The notes beneath the pieces were generated by a model, which did not search any database, was not told the origin of the DNA, and worked only from the letters and a program-made list of their open reading frames with translations. Below are positions 18,915-30,657 of a stretch of DNA of 64,000 nucleotides, piece after piece. Positions within the stretch are counted from its first letter, which is position 1. Every line of letters starts with the position of its first letter. Location of the stretch: contig NZ_KB912877.1 of assembly GCF_000383855.1 (NCBI RefSeq), positions 1,336,616 through 1,400,615 of the forward strand. The letters are read 5' to 3'. Both the position numbers and the translations under genes were made by a program. This stretch comes from Methylobacter marinus A45 (GTDB lineage Bacteria; Pseudomonadota; Gammaproteobacteria; Methylococcales; Methylomonadaceae).

Positions 18915-19760
18915 TTATTGCATATCCAAGGCCGCTTGGTATAACAGTTTCTTCCTTACACCGGTAATTTCTACAGCCATGGCAACCGCCGTTTTAATAG
19001 AACATTCACGCAATAGCACACTCAGTACTTTGCGCTGCTCCTGGGTTATAACCTGTTCATTTTTATCGATAATCGCACCATCGACAATCACGACAAACTC
19101 GCCTTTTCTCATATTGTCGTCGCTCTCGACTAATTCCAGCGCACTGCCCAAATTGGTTTTTACAATGGTTTCGTGCAGCTTGGTTAATTCTCTGGCAATG
19201 ACTATCTGACGATCCAGCGGCAACACTTCAACCATATCCCTTAGCGTTGCCAGAATCCGATGACTGGATTCATAGAATACCCAAGTGATCGGGCACATCA
19301 GCTTTTCACGAAAAAACGTCTGCCTCGCCGATGAAGTCCGAGGCAAAAAGCCTTCGAAAGAAAACCGCGTAACCGGTAATCCTGCCGCCGATAATGCAGC
19401 AATCAACGCACAAGCGCCCGGCACGGGCGAGACATCCAGTCCCGCATCTTTCACCATGCGCACCAGCGGCATGCCTGGATCACTTAGCAAGGGCGTACCG
19501 GCATCTGAAACCAGTGCAATAGACCGCCCCATCTTCAGTTTTTCCAGTAAGCCTACAGAAACCGTTTCTTCATTATGCTGATGTAATGAAACCACTTTAT
19601 TGCTGATACCATAGTGCTGCAGCAACATTCTGACATGCCGGGTGTCTTCCGCGGCAATCAAATCGACTTGTTTTAATATTTCCACCGCTCTGAAGCTAAT
19701 ATCTGCTAAATTACCTATTGGAGTAGCAACAACATATAATTTGCCGCATGGACTTGACAT
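18915..19760 (-). CDS. rsmI: 16S rRNA (cytidine1402-2'-O)-methyltransferase
   Basis: Tetrapyrrole-methylase-fold enzyme that 2'-O-methylates C1402 of 16S rRNA, the same nucleotide that RsmH modifies. The 281-residue protein has the N-terminal VVATPIGNLADIS, AAEDTRHVRMLLQHYGI, LVSDAGTPLLSDPG, the PGACALIAALSAAGLP segment, and ESSHRILATL typical of RsmI. It is divergent from lpoA with only a short gap, as in E. coli (yraL/yraM). Confidence 0.97.
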   Translation of the reverse strand: MSSPCGKLYVVATPIGNLADISFRAVEILKQVDLIAAEDTRHVRMLLQHYGISNKVVSLHQHNEETVSVGLLEKLKMGRSIALVSDAGTPLLSDPGMPLVRMVKDAGLDVSPVPGACALIAALSAAGLPVTRFSFEGFLPRTSSARQTFFREKLMCPITWVFYESSHRILATLRDMVEVLPLDRQIVIARELTKLHETIVKTNLGSALELVESDDNMRKGEFVVIVDGAIIDKNEQVITQEQRKVLSVLLRECSIKTAVAMAVEITGVRKKLLYQAALDMQ

Positions 19761-19773
19761 TGGACATTCTCAC

Positions 19774-21673
19774 TTGAAAACTTCTAATTTTAAGATTCGG
19801 CTACAATATAAGCCGCTGTTGTTATGTACCTTGCTTCCGGCCTTTCCGATTTTTTCCGGTTGCGCCATGCAATCTGTTAATAGCGATCGATTTCAAGGAC
19901 AAACCGTTCCCATTATACAAGACCCCCTGATCAATCCGGCGCCGCCATTGTATCAGCAGCCCGCCCAAAAATTGCCTCCCGAACAAATCCAGCTTCAATT
20001 GCAGGCTATCGCGGCCTTGATTCAAGCCGGCAATAATAATGCAGCACAAAAGTTCGCCGAAACCCTTGATCCGGCCACCATGTCCGCCCAACAGCGCGAT
20101 CAACTGAATCTGTTTTATGCTCAGATTATGCTTAGCGCTGGAGAGGCTGAACAGGCCCTAAACAGACTGGAATTGATCCAAGCCCAGCAGCTAAGCCCGG
20201 ATAATAAAATCAAATATTTTCAATCACAGGCCTTTGCATTTTCATTAACTGGCCACCTGCTGAACAGCGTCAGATCCAGAATTGAGCTGAGCAAGCTATT
20301 AAGCTCTCCCGACGAGCGCGACGAAAACCAGGCCACTATTCTTGAAACATTAAGCCTGATGCCCGAATCAGCGCTGAACGACCAATCGCATACGGCAACG
20401 GATGTGCTGGCCGGCTGGCTATCCCTGGCCGGCCTGTTGAAACTGAAAGAGCGCGACCCCGTCAGTTTTGATCTCGAATTAGCCAAATGGCGCGAAACTT
20501 TTCCAGGCCACCCGGCTAACTCTTACTTACTGAAAAATATGGCGGACAACATGACCAATCATCCGGGGTCGATTGCCGTTTTGCTGCCTGAATCAGGACC
20601 TTTCGCTCAAGCCTCCAAAGCCATCCGCGCCGGCATTATGGCGGCCTATACCCATCAGGACAGCAACGCTGCAAAACCCGCCATCCGCTTTTACGATACC
20701 GAATACTCAACCGCAGTCGCTTTGTATAATCAAGCGGTCTCAGACGGAGCTGAATTGATCATCGGTCCGCTTCGTAAAGACCGCATTCAAAGTCTTGCCG
20801 ATTCAGTTGTATTCGATATACCCGTGCTGGCTTTAAACCATATCGAAGGTTTGCAAAAAAATAATCTCTATCAGTTCAGCCTGAGCCCTATGGATGATGT
20901 CGACCAAATCACCCGCAAAGCCTTGCATGATGGCCATCAAAAAGCGTTATTGCTGCTACCGGAATCCACTCAGGGGAAACGTATTGCCGATTATTTTACG
21001 GAATACTGGCAGGAGTTCGATCACTCGATTCTCGAATCGCAAACCTACAACCGTAAGGACACCGATTTCTCCTCAGCCATTAAGAAACTGCTCAATTTCG
21101 ATGAAAGCGAAAACCGTTACAACAGGCTTCGCCAACTGATACCGTCGGTAAAGTTCACGCCTCGAAGACGCCAGGATGCGGATGTGATTCTGTTAAGCGC
21201 TTATGGTAATGAAGCACGCCTGATCAATCCCCAACTGCATTATTATCAAGCCGCCAACCTGCCTGTTTATGCGCTGCCGGCTATTTATACCGGCCAACCA
21301 AATCCATCGCTGGACCAGGACCTCAATAAAATAACGTTTTGCGATACACCCTGGCTGCTTGACTCCGACCAAGGCAAGCTCAGCATGAGTGCCCTGCAAG
21401 ATATCTGGAGACAATTTCCCAACTCTTATTTGCGCCTGATTGCCATGGGTATCGATGCCTACAATTTGATTGCTCAATTGGATAAAATCGATGTTATACC
21501 GTATACCGGCGCCACCGGAACCTTATCGCTGATGTTTGACGGCCGTATCAAACGTGAACTGGTTTGCGCCAGATTTACAGAAGGCCGGCCTGAAATAATC
21601 GATATCTCCAAAAATTCACCCAATACTTCCTTCACGCATGAAGACCGGCCAACACAGGAAGCGCTACCGATAA

Positions 21674-21690
<17 letters not shown>
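19774..21690 (+). CDS. lpoA: LpoA-type outer-membrane activator of PBP1A
   Basis: Lipoprotein that reaches from the outer membrane to stimulate PBP1A. The open frame begins inside rsmI, but the signal peptide suggests a later start. TTG at 19774 gives a basic N-terminus, the hydrophobic run LLLCTLLPAFPIFSG and a lipobox Cys at about residue 30 (IFSGC), for 638 residues. The N-terminal half is rich in Q and A with TPR-like helices; the C-terminal half from PGSIAVLLPESGPFAQASKAIR matches the periplasmic-binding-protein fold of the LppC/LpoA family. No strong ribosome site precedes TTG, so the start is uncertain. Only 13 bp separate it from the rsmI start, so its promoter must lie within rsmI. 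Confidence 0.9.
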
Positions 21691-22643
<953 letters not shown>

Positions 22644-22647
22644 GCCC

Positions 22648-23208
22648 ATGAGAAACCATCTATTATTGCCCCTTCTGATCGTAATCAGCCAGTCAATAAA
22701 CGGTTGCGCAATAACCGGAAAAACGGTCAATGAGCGTCGCCACGGCAATGCTGTATTGACCGATAAGCGCATAGAATCCGATGCGTCCCGTAAATTAAAA
22801 GCGGATGATGAGATAGAAAATGATTGCCATGTGAATGTGGCGGCATATAACGGAATAGCCTTGGTTACAGGCGAAGCGCCCACCCCCCGCTTGCGCAATA
22901 AAATCATTTCCATAGTCCGCACTATCTCTGACATAAAACAGGTGCATAACGCCTTGCTTATCGCAGAGCCCAGTGCAGAAGAATCGCGTGCCAATGATGC
23001 ATTAATCACCGATAGCTTGAAAACAGAACTGGCTGGCATCAATACCATTCCCGGATTTAATGGCACTGAAATAAAAGTAATCACTGAAAACGGCGTGGTT
23101 TATCTGATGGGACTGGTGCACAAAAATGAAGGGGCGGCGGCTATAGAAGCCGCCAGAAGAACTGCCGGAGTAAGGAAAATCGTCACGAAGTATGAATATC
23201 TCGACTGA
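22648..23208 (+). CDS. dolP: BON-domain outer-membrane lipoprotein DolP (YraP)
   Basis: Division- and outer-membrane-linked lipoprotein with two BON domains. ATG at 22648 (MRNHLLLPLL) is chosen because it begins a signal peptide ending at the lipobox INGC (Cys about residue 20); the frame's earlier Met lies inside diaA. BON1 spans roughly residues 45-112 (VNVAAYNGIALVTGEA) and BON2 roughly 122-186 (KVITENGVVYLMGLV). The 186-residue length matches E. coli DolP (191). It ends the lpoA-yraN-diaA-dolP operon. Confidence 0.92.
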   Translation: MRNHLLLPLLIVISQSINGCAITGKTVNERRHGNAVLTDKRIESDASRKLKADDEIENDCHVNVAAYNGIALVTGEAPTPRLRNKIISIVRTISDIKQVHNALLIAEPSAEESRANDALITDSLKTELAGINTIPGFNGTEIKVITENGVVYLMGLVHKNEGAAAIEAARRTAGVRKIVTKYEYLD

Positions 23209-23244
23209 GCCCGCGCTAATGCGCGCTACAAGCCTCAATGAGTG

Positions 23245-23730
23245 CTATTTCGCATACAATTCGCTGCTGCCGTCCATATCCCCGGTCTGAACATACAATA
23301 ATGGCAACCCCAGGTTGAGCATTGCCGCGTCAGTGACTGTACAGATTGCGATTTTATGATCGCCAGCGTCGGCATAATGACTGACTTCACAGTCGAAATA
23401 CGCAAGACTTTCGGATAATATCGGCGCGCCTGTTTGGCTTATCTGCCATTGGAAACCGGCCATCTTATCTCTGAGCCCGGGACGGCCAAAATGCTCGGCA
23501 ATGGCCTGTTGGTGTTGCCCCAGGACATTAACGGTACAAATACCGCCCGCTTGCAGCAATTTATAAGAGTAGTGCTGGGGATTAATACTCAATGCCAGCA
23601 ACAACGGATCAAAAGAGGCCTGCATGACCCAAGCGGCAGTAAAGGCATTTTGATGAATACCGTCACTGACGCCTATGACATAAATCCCATGGCTGATCAG
23701 CTTAAACAAACTGTCGGGATTTTCAATCAC
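23245..23730 (-). CDS. Flavin reductase-like domain protein
   Basis: The 161-residue protein matches the FMN-binding flavin reductase-like (DIM6/NTAB) fold: LISHGIYVIGVSDG at the N-terminus, AFTAAWVMQASFDPLLLALSI as the flavin-contacting strand region, and CTVNVLGQHQQAIAEHFGR. Members reduce or hold flavin for partner oxygenases or act alone; the substrate here cannot be told. The start is GTG (23730-23728), overlapping the nadC stop by 8 bp, so it is probably co-expressed with nadC. Confident as to fold, not role. Confidence 0.8.
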   Translation of the reverse strand: MIENPDSLFKLISHGIYVIGVSDGIHQNAFTAAWVMQASFDPLLLALSINPQHYSYKLLQAGGICTVNVLGQHQQAIAEHFGRPGLRDKMAGFQWQISQTGAPILSESLAYFDCEVSHYADAGDHKIAICTVTDAAMLNLGLPLLYVQTGDMDGSSELYAK

Positions 23731-24562
23731 GCTCCGCCACCAGTTTTATACGCATCGACAAATCAACGGCTCGGACATTTTTAGTCAATGCCCCGATAGA
23801 AATATAATCGACGCCCGTTTCGGCAATCGAACGGATATTGTTCAGGTCGATGTTACCCGAAGCCTCCAGTTCTATGGCGCCGACATTCAGCTTTACCGCG
23901 GCCTGCATGTCTTCAAGAGTAAAATTGTCCAGCATGATGCGATCGGGCTTTGCCGAGATAGCCTGCTCCAATTCCTGCATGGATTCGACCTCTACTTCGA
24001 CTGGAACCGACGACTTTGCTCGCGCCGCCTCAATAGCCCTGGCAATGGAGCCGGCCGCAATAATATGATTTTCCTTGATTAACACGCCATCATACAAGCC
24101 GATCCTATGGTTATAGCAACCGCCACAGGCTACCGCGTATTTTTGCGCCTTCCTGAGCCCTGGAATGGTTTTACGGGTATCCAGCACTTTACAACCAGTG
24201 CCAGCGACAGCCTCCGCATACTGCCGAGAGACAGTTGCCGTAGCCGATAAAAGCTGCAATAAATTTAAGGCGGTACGCTCTCCGGTTAGCAGGCTTCTGG
24301 CTGGACCGCTGAGTCTGCAAAGGAGCGTATCTTTGTTGACTGTCTCACCTTCATCCACCAGCCAGTTAATGCTAATGTTGGCGTTTAACTGCATAAAGAC
24401 CGCATCAAACCAATCCCGGCCACAAAGAACCATGGTTTCCCGTGTAATAACCTCGGCTTCGGCATGCATGGTTTCTGGAATAATTTCTGCCGTTACATCT
24501 CCAGAGCCGATATCTTCAGCAAGAAAACGTTTTATTTCTGCAATTTTTGATTGTTCTATCAT
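23723..24562 (-). CDS. nadC: Nicotinate-nucleotide pyrophosphorylase (carboxylating)
   Basis: Quinolinate phosphoribosyltransferase, the step joining de novo quinolinate to PRPP in NAD synthesis. The 279-residue protein contains EDIGSGDVTAEII, LSGPARSLLTGERTALNLLQ, LDTRKTIPGLRKAQKYAV (PRPP and quinolinate contacts), KENHI, VEVEVESM and DNF. Its ATG overlaps the stop of the upstream DUF1631 gene as ATGA. nadE, the last step of the pathway, lies elsewhere in the window. Confidence 0.97.
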   Translation of the reverse strand: MIEQSKIAEIKRFLAEDIGSGDVTAEIIPETMHAEAEVITRETMVLCGRDWFDAVFMQLNANISINWLVDEGETVNKDTLLCRLSGPARSLLTGERTALNLLQLLSATATVSRQYAEAVAGTGCKVLDTRKTIPGLRKAQKYAVACGGCYNHRIGLYDGVLIKENHIIAAGSIARAIEAARAKSSVPVEVEVESMQELEQAISAKPDRIMLDNFTLEDMQAAVKLNVGAIELEASGNIDLNNIRSIAETGVDYISIGALTKNVRAVDLSMRIKLVAERD

Positions 24563-26637
24563 AAGTTGTTTAATACTGAGAGCGCTCGCTCTACGATGGA
24601 TTCATCGCCCAAGGTTACAATAGCTGCGCGCCCTTGTCTAAATTTTTCAGCCAACTCCTGAACCTTAATTTCCAGCACTTTTGCGCCATTCTTGCCGACA
24701 AACAGCATGTTTTCCGTTTCCACGCTTTTCCATATCAGCTTTCCCCATTGTGGGATCGTCTCCGATTCGAAGGCCACCCAAGTATGCTCGGCCATATTAT
24801 TCACCTGTTCGGCATGTTTATCCATAATGGCTTCGCGCTCAATATCCTTGCTCTGCTCCACAGCCGGGCTAACTTTATTAACACTATTGTTCTCTGTCGC
24901 CTTGTCTTTCTTATCCATTAGGATAATGTGCCGCACGGCAAGATCCTTAAAGAAACGTGACTGCGCGTTTTTATCATATGAAATACGATCCAAGCCGCTT
25001 CTCAACTCCTTGATCATGCCAGGCAAAAATTTTAATATCTGTTTTTTTGCACTTTCATCCGCCGGCGGCAGTACGCTGACGGTCAGTTCTTCCATCACCC
25101 GTACCGATTTTTCCCAAAGTTTAGGCTCTTCATTTCTGCGGACGTGATCAACCAGCAAAACATGCTGCCAGACATCACGCAGAAACTCGTCAATGACCGC
25201 CGGCACGGCCTTTCCCCGCACGCTGTCATCTATAGCCTTGGTTACGGCTTTTTTGCTCATTTCCAGCGATTCTTTATTTTGCATTAACTGCCGGGAACGG
25301 TCCTCAAGAATCTGAACCCGCTGCTTATGTTTTTCCAGGTAACGGGCAAATTCGCTAGCCTCATGTTCCCAGTTGGGTTGCTCAAACCCTCCTTCCTTAG
25401 TCATTGTTTTTACAACGCCGACAATACGCTCGTAAATTAAGCGGTCACCATGGTCAGTCTGATTTAAAAACAGTCCGGCTATAAATAAATCATTCAGTAA
25501 TCGCCTGATGGGGTTGTCTGAGTCGATAAAAACACTATACTGCCCTAGCGTAACCGCGGCCATGGGCATTTCCAATCGTAGCAGGATGGATTTTACAGTG
25601 TCTGTTAGTGAGTTATCGCTGCTAATTTCCTTAAAAATCAAACTCACCAAATCGAGTATATCTTCATCGCATTTGGCCAAACTCTTAAGATAACCGCTGA
25701 AATTCAGCTCTTCGAGTTTTTTAATAACTCGCCATTTCAATGGCTTCTCGTGCCCACTGTCGGCATGATCAAATGCATAAAACTGGCTGAGAATTTCCAA
25801 TGCATGAACTATTTCAAATGTATCATAAGTGACATCATTCTCGGGCTTTGGAATTAAATCGTAAACTGAAGGAGTCCTCACCAAACGCCATTGATCCAGT
25901 TTTTTTTGTAACGCTTGAAATTCTTGACTGATCGATTCACTATTTGCGATAGTCGGTTCAGACGCCTCCTTGATTTCGCTTACATCATATGATAGCGCCG
26001 CGCTTTCCGCTTCCAGTTGCTTAGTCAACTCACTGTAAATGAAACCCAGCTGACTGAATACATAATCTTCAAAGGATCTATAAACGATGATTCGAAACTT
26101 CGTATTTAATTTCAAGGGCTTGATGACCTCAATCAAAGCATGAACCAGGCGTCGCGGTGAAACAGGATTATGGCGGTCGGAAAAGGCCTGTTTTCCCATC
26201 TGCATTGAGATTTGCCTGTTCAGATGGTGCAATTGGTCATGAAAAGCGTGCTCACAGCCCTGGATAATCGTAGCGACCGCATGGTTTTCCTCTACCAAGG
26301 CATCGTTTGCCAGTGAAGCCGTGGCCACATTTATTTTCTGGTCCGGATTATTTAAAGTCTTTCGATGACTAACATGAAAAGCCTCTCCTACTTTAAGCAA
26401 ATAATTTTGCTTAATTTTTCTGCGTACCGAATGTATATGCTCCAGATGTTCTTTATAATTCGCTTTCTCGCGATCTTTATTCGACTGCAGACCGAACTCA
26501 AGATCAATTCGCATGCAGCAATCATCAACCAATTGCTCGAAGTAGTGATAAAAAGCCGACTTGAATCTAGCTAGGACTTCGACATTATTTGACGCGCTGC
26601 TCCCCATGCCTATCTGTTGCCGTATGTTCATTGCCAT
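24559..26637 (-). CDS. DUF1631 family protein
   Basis: Large soluble, mostly helical protein of unknown function found next to nadC and ampD in many gammaproteobacteria. I start it at ATG 26637-26635 (MAMNIRQQIG), which has AAGGGA just upstream; that gives 692 residues, while the open frame continues 12 codons further. The family pattern is clear: ARFKSAFYHYFEQLVDD near the N-terminus, RRLVHALIEVIKPL, FEDYVFSQLGFIYSEL, and a C-terminal small domain from HTWVAFESETIPQWGKLIW to EKFRQGRAAIV that resembles PilZ-like C-termini in related proteins. No signal or membrane segment. No function is claimed. Confidence 0.85.
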   Translation of the reverse strand: MAMNIRQQIGMGSSASNNVEVLARFKSAFYHYFEQLVDDCCMRIDLEFGLQSNKDREKANYKEHLEHIHSVRRKIKQNYLLKVGEAFHVSHRKTLNNPDQKINVATASLANDALVEENHAVATIIQGCEHAFHDQLHHLNRQISMQMGKQAFSDRHNPVSPRRLVHALIEVIKPLKLNTKFRIIVYRSFEDYVFSQLGFIYSELTKQLEAESAALSYDVSEIKEASEPTIANSESISQEFQALQKKLDQWRLVRTPSVYDLIPKPENDVTYDTFEIVHALEILSQFYAFDHADSGHEKPLKWRVIKKLEELNFSGYLKSLAKCDEDILDLVSLIFKEISSDNSLTDTVKSILLRLEMPMAAVTLGQYSVFIDSDNPIRRLLNDLFIAGLFLNQTDHGDRLIYERIVGVVKTMTKEGGFEQPNWEHEASEFARYLEKHKQRVQILEDRSRQLMQNKESLEMSKKAVTKAIDDSVRGKAVPAVIDEFLRDVWQHVLLVDHVRRNEEPKLWEKSVRVMEELTVSVLPPADESAKKQILKFLPGMIKELRSGLDRISYDKNAQSRFFKDLAVRHIILMDKKDKATENNSVNKVSPAVEQSKDIEREAIMDKHAEQVNNMAEHTWVAFESETIPQWGKLIWKSVETENMLFVGKNGAKVLEIKVQELAEKFRQGRAAIVTLGDESIVERALSVLNNL

Positions 26638-26772
26638 GCGTTTTCCCTTAAATAAATTGCCAGTCCTTGTCAATCAAAGACTATACCTGAACTATGATTT
26701 TGATAAATAATAAGCCTTTCCACTGTGAAAACTGTGATCCACTTCCGCTTTTTTCTTTTTCCGATTAGTCCT

Positions 26773-27318
26773 ATGAAAATAGACTGCCACTGGCTGACCG
26801 ACATTATCCGGATTCCCTCGCCAAACTTTGACGAAAGAACCGAGCCTGCCGATATTTCCTTATTGGTTATACACTGCATCAGCCTGCCGCCGAGTGAATT
26901 TGGTACGCCCTATATCGACCAGTTCTTTTGCAATCAACTCCCCCCGGACAAGCACCCTTATTTTAAAGATATTTGTCAACTGACAGTATCTTCGCATTTA
27001 TTGATTAGACGAACAGGTGAAATCGTTCAATATGTGCCTTTTGACAAGCGTGCCTGGCACGCTGGGAAATCCGAGTACCAAGGACGGGAGCGGTGTAATG
27101 ATTTTTCGATCGGCATAGAACTTGAAGGAACCGAACGGCTTGCGTATACGGAGGAGCAATATCTGCAACTCGCAGCGGTAATCCGCCTGTTATTCGAAGC
27201 GTATCCTCAATTATCGTCGGACCGCATTACAGGACATAGTGATATTGCGCCCGGACGAAAAACCGATCCGGGCGCCTCGTTTGATTGGCAAAAACTGTTC
27301 AGTTTATTACAAGCCTGA
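26773..27318 (+). CDS. ampD: 1,6-anhydro-N-acetylmuramyl-L-alanine amidase AmpD
   Basis: Cytoplasmic zinc amidase of peptidoglycan recycling. The start ATG at 26773 (MKIDCHWLTD) gives 181 residues, like E. coli AmpD (183); an earlier in-frame Met would add an unlikely hydrophobic leader to a cytosolic enzyme. Zn-ligand regions are LVIHCISLPP and TGHSDIAPGRKTDPG; the central stretch YVPFDKRAWHAG followed by GRERCNDFSIGIELEG is nearly identical to the E. coli enzyme. It is divergent from the DUF1631/nadC unit and convergent with lspA. Confidence 0.97.
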   Translation: MKIDCHWLTDIIRIPSPNFDERTEPADISLLVIHCISLPPSEFGTPYIDQFFCNQLPPDKHPYFKDICQLTVSSHLLIRRTGEIVQYVPFDKRAWHAGKSEYQGRERCNDFSIGIELEGTERLAYTEEQYLQLAAVIRLLFEAYPQLSSDRITGHSDIAPGRKTDPGASFDWQKLFSLLQA

Positions 27319-27340
27319 TAGTTCAATGATGCCGGGCTTT

Positions 27341-27829
27341 CTAGGCATGACCGACTTGCTTGGGATGCCCGAAACCGAACGATTCAGCCAGCATCAGGAC
27401 CACGCCCAGCGTAATGGCGGAATCGGCAATATTAAATGCCGGCCAATGCCAGGACTGATAATACACATCGAGAAAATCGATAACATAACCATACAACAGC
27501 CGGTCAATTAAATTGCCGACTGCGCCGCCCAAAACCAGCGCCAGCGCAACGGCCAGCATTGTCTCATGTTTTTTCAGCCTGGCCAGCCAAATCGTGATGC
27601 CCACACTGATCACCAGAGCCAGTCCGGCAAAAAACCAGCGCTGCCAACCGCCCGCTTCGCTCAGGAAGCTGAAAGCGGCACCGGTATTATGCACATAAGT
27701 CAGATTAAAACCGGGCATGACAGGAATGGACTCGTAAAGCTGCATCGAACTATCCACGGCAATCTTGCTGCCCTGATCCAGAATTATTGCCAATAAAGAC
27801 AACCATAACCACTTCAACATAGTACTCAC
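27341..27829 (-). CDS. lspA: Signal peptidase II (prolipoprotein)
   Basis: Inner-membrane aspartyl protease that cleaves lipoprotein signal peptides, needed for lpoA, dolP and the BON lipoprotein of this window. The 162-residue protein has four membrane helices and the catalytic motifs [23 protein letters not shown] (first Asp) and [11 protein letters not shown] (second Asp). The start is GTG (27829-27827), overlapping the ileS stop as GTGA; an ATG at codon 4 is possible. Confidence 0.97.
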   Translation of the reverse strand: MSTMLKWLWLSLLAIILDQGSKIAVDSSMQLYESIPVMPGFNLTYVHNTGAAFSFLSEAGGWQRWFFAGLALVISVGITIWLARLKKHETMLAVALALVLGGAVGNLIDRLLYGYVIDFLDVYYQSWHWPAFNIADSAITLGVVLMLAESFGFGHPKQVGHA

Positions 27830-30657
27830 GCAAATTGCCGATTCTCGCCGGAACCGGCTACGTTTTCAACACAACGGCCGCACAGTTCGGGATGGTCGCC
27901 ATGCTCCCCCACGTCATGGCGCTGATGCCAGCAACGCACGCATTTTTTGTATCCGGATACAAGAACTTTTAACTTGACACCGTCAATTTCGGTTTGAATG
28001 GTATCATCAGGACAAGCCTGATTAGTCAGGACCGAAGCATTCGATGTGATAAAGACAAAATGCAATTCATCGCCCAGGCGGTTTAAAGCCTCGAAATAAT
28101 CTGCATCACAATACAGCTCGATCTCGGCATTCAGCGAAGCGCCAATCTCTCCCCGAGCTCGACTTTTCTCCAATTCCTTGCTGACTGCGGTCCGAACTGT
28201 CATGATTTTCTGCCAGAATTCACGGCTCATCAATGCATCATCGTCCAGCTTAAACAATCCTGGGTACCAGGTTTCCATGAATACCGATTCGCTGCGCTCA
28301 CCGGGCATATAATCCCATATTTCATCAGCCGTGTAGCTGATGATCGGCGCCAGCCAGCGTACCAGAGCTTCCAGTACGTGATACATCGCCGTCTGGGCCG
28401 AACGCCTGGCCAGGCAATCTTCCTTGGCCGTATATTGACGGTCCTTAATGATATCCAGATAAAAACCGCCCAGATCGATCACGCAAAAATGATGTACTTT
28501 CTGATAAATAGATTGAAACTGATAGCTTTCGTAAGCGGCTTTGACTTCTTCCTGTAGCGCATAGGCCCTGTCCACGACCCAGCGGTCCAGCGCCAGCAGA
28601 TCCTTTGCCTCGACCAGATGTTGGGCCGGCTCGAAACCGTCCAGATTCGACAGCAGAAACCGGGCCGTATTTCTCAAGCGCCGGTAACCGTCCGAGGTCC
28701 GGTTAAGGATTTCATCGGACACGGACATTTCGCCGCGATAATCGGTCGATGCCACCCACAAGCGCAGGACATCGGCGCCCAACTCTTTCATGACCGACTG
28801 AGGCGCGACCACGTTGCCTCTGGATTTGGACATCTTTTTACCTTCCGCATCCACGGTGAAGCCGTGCGTCAAAACGGCTTTGTAGGGCGCGACGTCATTC
28901 ATGGCTGTCGAGGCCAGCAAGGATGACTGAAACCAGCCGCGATGCTGATCGGAACCTTCCAGATACAAATCGGCCGGAAACCTCAACTGTTCACGCTTAT
29001 TGAGAACACAGGCATGCGTGACGCCGGAATCGAACCAGACATCCAATGTATCGGTCATCTTTTCGTATAGCGCCGCTTCCTCGCCCAGCAATTCTTCCTT
29101 CTCCAGTTCAAACCAGGCTTCTATGCCTTTTTGTTCGATGCGCTGGGCTACTTGCTCGATCAGATCCGGTGCGCGCGGATGCAGTTCGCCGGTTTCCTTA
29201 TGGACAAAAAAGGCGATCGGCACGCCCCAGGTACGCTGACGGGAAATGCACCAGTCAGGGCGGTTTTCCATCATGCTTTCAATACGTGCCTGCCCCCATT
29301 CCGGAATCCAGGCAACCCGCTTGACTTCATTAAGCGCCTGCTCCCGCAGCCCGTTTTTATCCATCGAGATAAACCATTGCGGCGTAGCCCGGAAGATAAT
29401 CGGCGTTTTATGGCGCCAGCAATGCGGATAACTGTGCAGAATGGCTTCCTGATGCACCAATCTGCCTTTTTCTTCGAGCACAGTCAGCACATGATCATTG
29501 GCACTGAAGACATGCTCGCCGGCAAACAATTCTGTATTAGGCAGAAAAACACCGTTATTGCCGACCGGATTATCGACCGGCAAGCCGTATTTCAGACCCA
29601 CGACATAATCGTCCTGACCATGCCCCGGCGCGGTGTGGACGGCGCCCGTACCGGCGTCGGTCGTAACATGGTCACCGAGGACAATCGGCACCTGGCGAGC
29701 GTAGAAAGGATGTTGCAGCAATTGGTTTTCCAGTGCCGCGCCTTTGCAGTAGGCAATCACGTGATAGTTTTCGATGTCATAGCGCAGCATCGCATCCTTA
29801 AGCAGAACTTCGGCGATAACCAGACGCTCATTTTGGCCGTCCTTCTCACACTGAACCACGGCATATTCGAGCTCCGGATTTAAGGCGACTCCCTGGTTGG
29901 CCGGCAGTGTCCACGGCGTCGTGGTCCAGATGACAACCGATAAAGGACCGGCGCCTTCATGCTCGGGAACGTGATGACAGCGCTCCATAAACGCGCCTTC
30001 ATCAATGACCTGAAAACGTACATCGATGGCCGGCGAATGCTTGTCTTCATACTCGACTTCCGCTTCAGCCAGCGCCGATCCGCAATCGGTGCACCAGTGC
30101 ACAGGCTTGGCGCCTTTGCTCAAATGGCCTTTCGTGCTGATTTTTCCCAATGAGCGCACGATGTCGGCTTCAAAGGCATAATCCATCGTTAAATACGGCT
30201 TATCCCAATCGCCTAAAATGCCGAGCCTGACGAAAGCCTCTTTTTGAATATTGACCTGCTTGCCCGCATACTCGCGGCAAGCCTTGCGGAACACAGCCGG
30301 AGACACTTTAACTCCCGCCTTGCCGACTTTCTTTTCCACCATCAATTCAATCGGCAGCCCATGACAATCCCAACCCGGCACGTAAGGCGCATCAAAACCG
30401 CTCAGTGTTTTCGATTTGATAATAATATCTTTCAGAACTTTATTGACGGCATGACCGATATGAATCTCGCCATTGGCATAAGGGGGGCCGTCATGCAAAA
30501 TAAACTTGGGGCGACCGGCAAATTGCGCCCTGATTTTGCGATACAGGCTGGCTTCATTCCATTTTTTTAAACGTTCCGGCTCGCGCTGCGCCAGATTGGC
30601 CTTCATCGGGAAAGCGGTTTTAGGTAAATTGAGTGTTTTTTTATAATCCATCGTCAT
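27826..30657 (-). CDS. ileS: Isoleucyl-tRNA synthetase
   Basis: Class I synthetase charging tRNA-Ile. The 943-residue protein has the HIGH-type motif in [15 protein letters not shown], an editing CP1 domain ([28 protein letters not shown]), KMSKS in KKMSKSRGN, and a C-terminal zinc knuckle with CVRCW and CGRC pairs. The length and bacterial-type zinc finger match the E. coli enzyme (938). The ATG overlaps the ribF stop as ATGA, the usual ribF-ileS-lspA operon. Confidence 0.99.
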   Translation of the reverse strand: MTMDYKKTLNLPKTAFPMKANLAQREPERLKKWNEASLYRKIRAQFAGRPKFILHDGPPYANGEIHIGHAVNKVLKDIIIKSKTLSGFDAPYVPGWDCHGLPIELMVEKKVGKAGVKVSPAVFRKACREYAGKQVNIQKEAFVRLGILGDWDKPYLTMDYAFEADIVRSLGKISTKGHLSKGAKPVHWCTDCGSALAEAEVEYEDKHSPAIDVRFQVIDEGAFMERCHHVPEHEGAGPLSVVIWTTTPWTLPANQGVALNPELEYAVVQCEKDGQNERLVIAEVLLKDAMLRYDIENYHVIAYCKGAALENQLLQHPFYARQVPIVLGDHVTTDAGTGAVHTAPGHGQDDYVVGLKYGLPVDNPVGNNGVFLPNTELFAGEHVFSANDHVLTVLEEKGRLVHQEAILHSYPHCWRHKTPIIFRATPQWFISMDKNGLREQALNEVKRVAWIPEWGQARIESMMENRPDWCISRQRTWGVPIAFFVHKETGELHPRAPDLIEQVAQRIEQKGIEAWFELEKEELLGEEAALYEKMTDTLDVWFDSGVTHACVLNKREQLRFPADLYLEGSDQHRGWFQSSLLASTAMNDVAPYKAVLTHGFTVDAEGKKMSKSRGNVVAPQSVMKELGADVLRLWVASTDYRGEMSVSDEILNRTSDGYRRLRNTARFLLSNLDGFEPAQHLVEAKDLLALDRWVVDRAYALQEEVKAAYESYQFQSIYQKVHHFCVIDLGGFYLDIIKDRQYTAKEDCLARRSAQTAMYHVLEALVRWLAPIISYTADEIWDYMPGERSESVFMETWYPGLFKLDDDALMSREFWQKIMTVRTAVSKELEKSRARGEIGASLNAEIELYCDADYFEALNRLGDELHFVFITSNASVLTNQACPDDTIQTEIDGVKLKVLVSGYKKCVRCWHQRHDVGEHGDHPELCGRCVENVAGSGENRQFA

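Noticed and set aside
19642-19773. Earlier ATG start for lpoA inside rsmI
   Set aside because: It would place about 44 unconserved residues before the signal peptide and overlap rsmI antisense.
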